DNA of 51,647 bases from Lacticaseibacillus pantheris DSM 15945 = JCM 12539 = NBRC 106106 (GTDB taxonomy: Bacteria > Bacillota > Bacilli > Lactobacillales > Lactobacillaceae), in NCBI RefSeq assembly GCF_001311175.1, contig NZ_BBAI01000016.1, positions 1 to 51,647 on the forward strand. The letters are read 5' to 3'. Under the pieces are notes generated by a model. The model did not search any database and was not told the DNA's origin. It saw nothing but the letters and a program-made list of their open reading frames with translations. Positions 46,483-51,647 of the stretch are shown in pieces. How positions within the stretch are numbered: position 1 is the stretch's first letter; each line of letters begins with the position of its first letter. The position numbers and the translations under genes were made by a program.

Positions 46483-46799
46483 GGCCGGTGGGGGTGCCGT
46501 GGCGTGCTACGACTTTGCGGACCGCTCCACGGTGACCGCTGCTAGGGTGAAACCTCCAACCGCAAAAACCGCGGTTTCCGGTGCGACGGTGAAACCTCCA
46601 ACCGCAAAAGCCGCGGTTTCCGGTGCGACTTAGAGCCTGTCTGCCAAGTGCGGGCAGCCAGTCTCTAAGTTCGTCGCGCCGTACATCGCCTGCAAATGAG
46701 GCTCTCGGACTGGCTACGCCATTCCTGCGTGCGTTCCCTAACAGCGGTCACCGTTCCGGGTCCAGTCGTCTCCGCACCCCACGGCACCCCCAACCGGCC
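46483..46799. repeat. F1 large palindromic element with tandem hairpin
   Basis: Outer stem 46483-46507 with 46774-46799 (GGCCGGT-GGGGGTGCCGTGG). Second stem 46519-46547 with 46736-46763 (CGGTGACCGCTG). Hairpins inside: two tandem AACCGC/GCGGTT hairpins, CTTAGAG...CTCTAAG with loop AAGTGCG (46646-46652), and a last arm starting GTCGCGCCGTAC. Between the pseudouridine synthase gene and rpmG; no open frame. Confidence 0.8.
46546..46629 (+). repeat. 42-bp tandem repeat inside F1
   Basis: Two adjoining 42-bp units (46546-46587, 46588-46629) that start GGTGAAACCTCCAACCGC and end GGTTTCCGGTGCGAC. They differ at one position (loop AAAAACC against AAAAGCC). Each forms its own hairpin. Confidence 0.9.
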
Positions 46800-46958
46800 A
46801 TAACCACACTTGCAAACGAATTTACAAATGATTTGTTCGACTATAACTATCATCATGACACGATTGTAATTGAAGCCGGTATCTTTGCCTGACGGCTTGA
46901 CTTTTTGCCATGATTCGGTAAACTTAATGAGTTACTAAAACACAATGAGGTGAACGAA

Positions 46959-47108
46959 ATGCGGAACAACATTTTACTCGCATGCGCCGAAACCGGCGAA
47001 CGTATCTACCTGACTTCCAAGAATAAGCGCAACACACCAGAAAAACTGCAGCTGAAGAAGTACTCTCCAAAGCTGCGTAAGCGCGTGGTTTTCACCGAAG
47101 TTAAGTAA
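46959..47108 (+). CDS. rpmG: 50S ribosomal protein L33
   Basis: 49 aa, too short for common gene-length cut-offs: [20 protein letters not shown] then [20 protein letters not shown]. Only one Cys, so the zinc ribbon (two CXXC pairs) is missing: the zinc-free form. Start ATG 46959 after GAGGTGAACGA. Followed by a terminator. Like rpmE2 in this window, it needs no zinc. Confidence 0.93.
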   Translation: MRNNILLACAETGERIYLTSKNKRNTPEKLQLKKYSPKLRKRVVFTEVK

Positions 47109-47122
47109 TTGATACCACTAAT

Positions 47123-47160
47123 AAAAGCCGCCTGGGGAAATTTTCTCTGGATGGCTTTTT
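47123..47160 (+). terminator. Terminator after rpmG
   Basis: AAAAGCCGCC ... GGATGGCTTTTT, 15 bases after the stop. Confidence 0.8.
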
Positions 47161-47275
47161 GTTTGGACATTTAATTACATTTGTTGATTGATGTTGGTAC
47201 CGTTTGCGAAAATACCCCAAGAAGTACTGAAAGAATGGTATAATGACGGTAAATAGCGACATGGAGGGATTTACA

Positions 47276-47833
47276 ATGACCACGCAGGCAGAATATACGG
47301 AGTTATACCAAAAGCGGTTAGCCATGATTGAGGACAATCCGCAGTACACGGTATTGGCGAGCATGAACCAGCCCATGACTGATGGCGACGAGCGTGTAAC
47401 CCAGTATATCGTGTACACCGACATCAAGCGTGACGACCAGAAGCGTAAGACGGCATCCATCTTTGTTTACACTCCGTACAAAAATGTTGATAAGTACGGT
47501 CATTCCAAGGCTGACTACCAGTCGCAATTACTATTTGAACTGAATATTTGGGACCATGCGGTTCACATCACCGTGTTGGAGACGCTGGGCAGTGAAAGCC
47601 GGCTAGCCTTCTTTGATTACCAGAACCTCGGCCTTGCTCAGTTGGCGGTCACGGCACTGTTGAACCTCATCAAGAAGTACGACGTCCAGGAGGTTGACGG
47701 TAACATTAGTTCGTTCGACCGTGATAAGTTTGAGAAAATTACGCACATATTCGATAAGTTCGGTTTCACCGTGACCACAATGGATGCGGAGCACGGAATC
47801 GGCAAAATTTTCAAGGCCGTGCAGTCGGATTAG
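47276..47833 (+). CDS. Hypothetical protein
   Basis: 185 aa, no family recognised. Soluble alpha/beta: YTELYQKRLAMIEDNPQYTV at the start, VTQYIVYTDIKRDDQKRKT, LLFELNIWDHAVHITVLETL in the middle and FDRDKFEKITHIFDKFGFTV at the end. Start ATG 47276 after GGAGGGATTTACA. Own promoter region upstream and strong terminator downstream, so monocistronic and probably expressed. Confidence 0.7.
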   Translation: MTTQAEYTELYQKRLAMIEDNPQYTVLASMNQPMTDGDERVTQYIVYTDIKRDDQKRKTASIFVYTPYKNVDKYGHSKADYQSQLLFELNIWDHAVHITVLETLGSESRLAFFDYQNLGLAQLAVTALLNLIKKYDVQEVDGNISSFDRDKFEKITHIFDKFGFTVTTMDAEHGIGKIFKAVQSD

Positions 47834-47848
47834 GTTGGGATATCCATT

Positions 47849-47894
47849 AAAATAGCGTTCAGCTGAGTTACGTGACTCGGCTGAACGCTATTTT
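47849..47894. terminator. Bidirectional terminator
   Basis: AAAATAGCGTTCAGC ... GCTGAACGCTATTTT, a 20-bp stem between convergent genes. Confidence 0.9.
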
Positions 47895-47931
47895 GATGCT
47901 GTGGGCCTGTGGCAGGTGCCAGTAATCCACG

Positions 47932-49448
47932 CTAGATGATCTGGTGTGATGTAAAGGGAATGCCCAGCTTGTTAAACATCAGCTCCTCGACGGTGATGAA
48001 GAGGCGGTAAAAGTCGGATCCGCTGACATCCGTGGCCCACACGAACACGCGCTGTGGGTCGGATGCTTCCGCCTGGAACAATTTGGCGTCGTCCACACCA
48101 GTGATGATGAGGTCGGCCGGCTGGTCGGATTCTGTTTCAGGCATGATGTGGACAAAACTCATGTTGCCAATGAAGGTGGCTAGACGCCGGCTGTTAAAGT
48201 CGTTGTTTGTCACCAGTATGCGGCAGTTAACCATTTGTTCCCACTCAAAGTCGGTCAGGTGGGGCGCCAGGAGGTAGCATAGTTCTTCACATATTTGCTG
48301 ACAGGCCGTGACGCTATATTGTTGGTCGAGTCCGAGCTGCAACATGATGGTTGGTTGGGCCGCGACGAGTGTTTTGTAGATGTTACTGTGGGTGTACAGC
48401 TCGCTTTCGGGGTCGTTCATGCCCATGATGGTTGGAAAGTTTGGCCCACCAACAATGTTAGCTAGTGCGACCCTAATAAAATTAGTCACGAGCACGGGAT
48501 CGTCTTTTACAGTGAGCGTGGCCCCGTTACGGCGGTGATTTTCTAGGCAATCAACTAGAGCGTCCACGTAACGGTGGATAACGTTGTCGTTACCCATGAT
48601 GGTATCGTACAGGGGAGCCCAAGCGTGGTGGTCATGCGTAAAGTTGAACTCGATGGCCCTTTGAAAGGCCAAAAACTGGTTTTCGCGCGCTAATTCACTG
48701 CGCGACAGTCGGGGATACCATTGTTGGTTAATCGGAGCGGTGACCAACTCGCTATGATTCCAAAGGTGTTCCCACGTAGCATGGGGCCTAGGGTGTGCCC
48801 GTGTGCGATTCTTAAATCGCAACGGCCAGCATTAATAGGTTGCGCAGTCGGTCAATGGTATTCATACCGACTTGAGGAAGTTGGGCGTACCGCTCAGCAA
48901 TCCGGTTTTGAGGGACGGTGGTAAATGGCCATTCAACGCCACGAAAACAAAGCCAGTAAAAAATATAGAGGAACTGACGGATGTTTTGTTCACTACCGCT
49001 GAATCCGGGCCTGCTAAAAGATAGTTTGATACCATGTAGCTCCAGCATGGTGCGCAAAGGTGTGGTTTTTCGGGCTAAGGTGGACCGTGAGATGAAGTGA
49101 TCCTGGCAGAAACGGTCGGTATTGGCCGAGCGACTTTGTATGATGTAGTCCAGGTACTGGAACTGAATTGATTCCTGCAGCAAGAACAGCCGGTATTGGT
49201 CAATGGTTACGGGTAAAAAAATCCCCCGCCAGTACGTTCTTCTTCACTGTGGGACCGGAGCGCCCGGTGATTGTTTCAATGTCATTGAGTAATTCTTGGA
49301 ATACGTTGTAGCTCTGTTGATACGATATATGTAGGTGGTTACCTAGGTCGGTGATGGTAAAGCCAGACTCGTCCATGGACTTGAGCACGCGGAACATGCG
49401 TAATTTTTGAATGTCTGCGTTTTCTAGAAAGACCTCTTCGAACAGCAT
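47932..49448 (-). CDS. Mga-like helix-turn-helix regulator, with two apparent frameshifts
   Basis: About 505 aa. N-terminal HTH (TDLGNHLHISYQQSYNVFQEL, about residues 38-58), a second HTH-like region (CQDHFISRSTLARKTTPLRT), then a long helical middle and a C-terminal domain with VNCRILVTNNDFNSRRLATF resembling a PTS EIIB-like fold. This is the layout of Mga/AtxA/PRD regulators. Two extra bases break it: T7 for T6 near 49214-49220 (expected AGDFLPVTIDQ) and one T near 48817-48819 (expected LLMLAVAIKNRTRAH). Start ATG 49448 after GGAGGG. The sugar or stress signal it senses is unknown. Confidence 0.7.
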
Positions 49449-49750
49449 GACTAAACTCCCTCCATGGGCCATTTGGTATTGCAATTATACAACGGTCATT
49501 ATATCAGAAAAAACGTGTAGATGTTATCTGTACGGATGCCTGGTGGCTCGTGCTAGGCCGATCTTATGGTGGAAATGTAGTTGCATTAAATAGTTATGGT
49601 GTTTGTAATGCGGTAGGACTTACCCATATTGAGGGGATGGGTTGGGGCCGTGTTAGTGGTGCTAACGATGAGGCGCGCGTTTGGCGCATGAACGATGGAA
49701 GGTGGGGGCTCGACTTTGTCTAGTTCAGGTTGTAGCTATTTACGATTGGG
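49449..49750. other. Spacer upstream of the serS leader
   Basis: Contains the upstream region of the Mga-like gene (minus) and no recognisable gene. Weak open frames have no ribosome sites. Confidence 0.4.
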
Positions 49751-49753
49751 CAC

Positions 49754-49782
49754 TTGTATTGCAATTGGGATTGCGGTATTTT
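49754..49782 (+). promoter_or_regulatory. Promoter of the serS T-box transcript
   Basis: TTGTAT (49754-49759), 17-base spacer, TATTTT (49777-49782), just before the leader. Confidence 0.5.
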
Positions 49783-49789
49783 AACAGTA

Positions 49790-50000
49790 AGAGTTAAACA
49801 CGTTATTAAGCGCATATAGGCGATTAAGAGAGCGGGCGGTTGGTGCAAAGCCCGTATCGCTAAGTCCAGCGTGATAGTGGGTGGTGAGAGCCACACGGAG
49901 ACGGCCGTTACCCGTAAAGAGTGCACCAGGCATAATGTTGGTGAACATGGGTGGTACCGCGGAAAAGGAGCCTTTCGTCCCAATTGACGGAGGGCTTTTT
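49790..50000 (+). promoter_or_regulatory. T-box riboswitch upstream of serS
   Basis: Leader that reads uncharged tRNA-Ser. Stem I begins with AAGAGAGCGGGCGGTTGGTG; the probable specifier codon is TCC (49865-49867, in AAGTCCAGC), a serine codon. The T-box proper TGGTACCGCG is at 49952-49961. The terminator is AGCCTTTCGTC ... GACGGAGGGCT with TTTTT (49969-50000). Uncharged tRNA stabilises the antiterminator and turns serS on. Confidence 0.92.
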
Positions 50001-50049
50001 GTGTACAAAATTTGCGGTTAGTCTTGGCTGGCCGGAAGGTAAACTTCTA

Positions 50050-50055
50050 TATAAT
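50050..50055 (+). promoter_or_regulatory. Possible second promoter after the T-box terminator
   Basis: TATAAT between the leader terminator and the serS start. With a TTGGCT 20 bases upstream the spacing is poor, so a constitutive bypass promoter is only a possibility. Confidence 0.3.
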
Positions 50056-50097
50056 GTCAGTATTTGTAGTGATTGGATACGTAAATGGAGGAAAGAC

Positions 50098-51381
50098 ATG
50101 CTAGATATCAAATTATTACGGCAAAAGACGGACTGGGCTAAGTCCGAGTTAGCTAAGCGGGGAATTAAGCCTGAGGAAATCGACGAGCTGCTGGGGTATG
50201 ATGAGCAGCGTCGTGCGGCGTTGACCAAAGTTGAAGAGCTGAAGGCGGAACGTAACCGGGTTTCCGGTGCCATTGCACAAATGAAACGTGCTCACGAAGA
50301 CGCCAGTGAACAAATTACCGCAATGCGGAATGTGGGTCAGGAAATTGGGGAGCAGGACAAGGCTGTCGCTGAGCTGGAAGAAAAGGCCAACTATATTCTT
50401 GTACGGTTGCCTAACATCCCTGATGACTCGGCTCCGGCTAGTTTGAATGAGGATGATGCCCGCGAGGAACGTAAGTGGGGGCAGATTCGCGACTTTGGCT
50501 TTACCCCTAAGCCGCATTGGGAAGTGGGCGAAAATCTCGGCATTCTAGATTTTGAAAATGCGGCCAAGGTTTCTGGCAGTCGCTTTGTATACTATCGGGG
50601 TGCTGGTGCGCGCTTGGAACGGGCAGTGTACAACTTCTTCTTGGATGAACACTATAAGGAAGGCTATACGGAGGTGCTACCACCGTACCTGGTTAACGAC
50701 GACTCGATGTTCGGCACTGGTCAATTTCCTAAGTTTGTGGGTGACAGTTACACAGTCACAAACGAGGACAGTGATTTAACACTCATCCCAACGGCGGAAG
50801 TACCATTGGTTAACTATTACCGCGATACGGTAGTTGATGCAGAGCAGTTGCCGATTAATGTAACGGCGCTTTCGCCGGCCTTTCGTTCTGAAGCGGGAAG
50901 TGCGGGCCGCGATACACGAGGCCTGATCCGGATGCACCAGTTCAATAAGGTCGAGATGGTTAAAGTAACGAAGCCGGAAGATTCCTGGCAAGAATTGGAA
51001 AACTTGACGCATGACGCCGAGGACTTGTTGCAAAAGTTAAATTTGCCATACCACGTAATTACGCTGGCCACGGGGGATGCTAGTTTTACTTCCGCCAAGA
51101 CCTACGATATTGAGGTATGGATTCCCGCACAAGATACGTACAGGGAGATTTCTAGCTGCAGTAACTGTACTGACTTCCAGGCCCGGCGTGCCCACATTCG
51201 TTACCGCGACGATAACGGTAAGTTACAATTAGTGCACACATTAAATGGGTCCGGCTTGGCCGTCGGGCGTACGGTAGCTGCCATTTTGGAAAATTATCAG
51301 AATGAGGATGGTACCGTGACGGTGCCTGATGTCTTGGTACCGTACATGGCAGGACAAACAATAATTGGCAAAGAGAAATAG
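50098..51381 (+). CDS. serS: Seryl-tRNA synthetase
   Basis: 427-aa class II synthetase charging tRNA-Ser. N-terminal coiled-coil arm (residues about 30-100, [20 protein letters not shown]), class II motif 2 [20 protein letters not shown], a loop [16 protein letters not shown] with serine-binding residues and motif 3 [17 protein letters not shown]. Start ATG 50098 ([10 protein letters not shown]) after GGAGGAAAGAC. Under T-box control. Intact and full length. Confidence 0.97.
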   Translation: MLDIKLLRQKTDWAKSELAKRGIKPEEIDELLGYDEQRRAALTKVEELKAERNRVSGAIAQMKRAHEDASEQITAMRNVGQEIGEQDKAVAELEEKANYILVRLPNIPDDSAPASLNEDDAREERKWGQIRDFGFTPKPHWEVGENLGILDFENAAKVSGSRFVYYRGAGARLERAVYNFFLDEHYKEGYTEVLPPYLVNDDSMFGTGQFPKFVGDSYTVTNEDSDLTLIPTAEVPLVNYYRDTVVDAEQLPINVTALSPAFRSEAGSAGRDTRGLIRMHQFNKVEMVKVTKPEDSWQELENLTHDAEDLLQKLNLPYHVITLATGDASFTSAKTYDIEVWIPAQDTYREISSCSNCTDFQARRAHIRYRDDNGKLQLVHTLNGSGLAVGRTVAAILENYQNEDGTVTVPDVLVPYMAGQTIIGKEK

Positions 51382-51396
51382 AACACGTGTATTTAT

Positions 51397-51428
51397 GCAG
51401 ATAATCGAATGATTATCTGCTTTCTTTT
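51397..51428 (+). terminator. Terminator after serS
   Basis: GCAGATAATC GAAT GATTATCTGC followed by TTTCTTTT. Confidence 0.85.
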
Positions 51429-51476
51429 ACTCTCGTTCGTATTTGAATAAAAGTTCAAATAAGTCGCACAGAGTGC

Positions 51477-51505
51477 TTGACGCTGGCCGTGGTGGCTGGT
51501 AAGAT
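51477..51505 (+). promoter_or_regulatory. Promoter P1 of a downstream (probably rRNA) operon
   Basis: TTGACG (51477-51482), 17-base spacer, TAAGAT (51500-51505). No gene of serS follows; the pair with P2 looks like tandem rrn promoters. Confidence 0.6.
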
Positions 51506-51604
51506 ATTTTATGTTGTTCAGGGCGAACAGCTAAAGCCACGCCCGAGCAACGAATGCTCATCTCGTTAATGCAAAACATCGAATAATCATTCGAAAAAAA
51601 TGTA

Positions 51605-51633
51605 TTGACACTGACAACGACGGATGCTAAGAT
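51605..51633 (+). promoter_or_regulatory. Promoter P2 of a downstream (probably rRNA) operon
   Basis: TTGACA (51605-51610), 17-base spacer, TAAGAT (51628-51633), followed at once by AAGTTGCCTC at the window end. Strong consensus, and spaced 128 bases from P1. Confidence 0.65.
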
Positions 51634-51647
51634 ATCTAAGTTGCCTC

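Overview
The window looks like chromosome of a moderately high-GC member of the Lactobacillaceae. The gene order tatD-rnmV-rsmA-veg, purR-glmU-prs and rpoE-pyrG-murA-rpmE2-murF-cshA is typical of lactobacilli. T-box control of serS, a B. subtilis-type pyrG leader and Gram-positive LexA and PurR sites fit Bacillota. The genus cannot be fixed from the sequence alone. No IS, prophage, CRISPR array, tRNA or rRNA gene was seen. The last 170 bases carry tandem promoters of the kind that precede an rRNA operon.

Layout: 1-6.1 kb holds RNA maturation genes (tatD, rnmV, rsmA), veg, an unusual SDR, ispE and a cation-efflux gene. 6.2-11.4 kb holds purR, a VanZ/RDD membrane protein, glmU and prs. 11.4-15.7 kb holds mscL, a YdcF-like protein, a NUDIX, a HAD and an HD phosphohydrolase. 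16.7-27.7 kb holds ywiB-like, rpoE, pyrG, murA, rpmE2, a membrane protein, murF and cshA, interrupted by a 1.8-kb non-coding block with two small-RNA-like units and a repeat cluster. 27.8-41.9 kb holds mixed accessory and housekeeping genes (GNAT, pepF, XRE regulator, P-type ATPase, PHP phosphatase, proline iminopeptidase-like, cfa, marR/hydrolase pair, CNNM/CorC). 42.3-44.9 kb holds a tyrosine phosphatase and an SOS-controlled Y-family polymerase operon. 45-51.4 kb holds a YxeA-like protein, a pseudouridine synthase, rpmG, an Mga-like regulator and T-box-serS.

Most striking is the intergenic DNA. Family F2 is a 95-97 nt imperfect palindrome with conserved internal loops, a conserved one-sided bulge and covarying stems (three tandem copies at 42 kb, about seven full or damaged copies at 22-23 kb, two at 10 kb). 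Family F1 is a 190-320 bp multi-branched inverted repeat (five places). Many copies of both end a stem in the same 7-base loop, CGNNYTT (AARNNCG on the other strand), closed by GCC/GGC. Two near-identical 89-nt units, each with an extended -10 promoter, C-rich anti-Shine-Dalgarno-like tracts and a terminator, look like twin small RNAs.

Thirteen genes, including essential ispE, prs, pyrG, murA and murF, are broken by single-base indels (14 in all). Because most would be lethal, the likeliest reading is sequencing or assembly error, and the features give the reconstructed full-length genes. MurA has aspartate in place of the fosfomycin-target cysteine.
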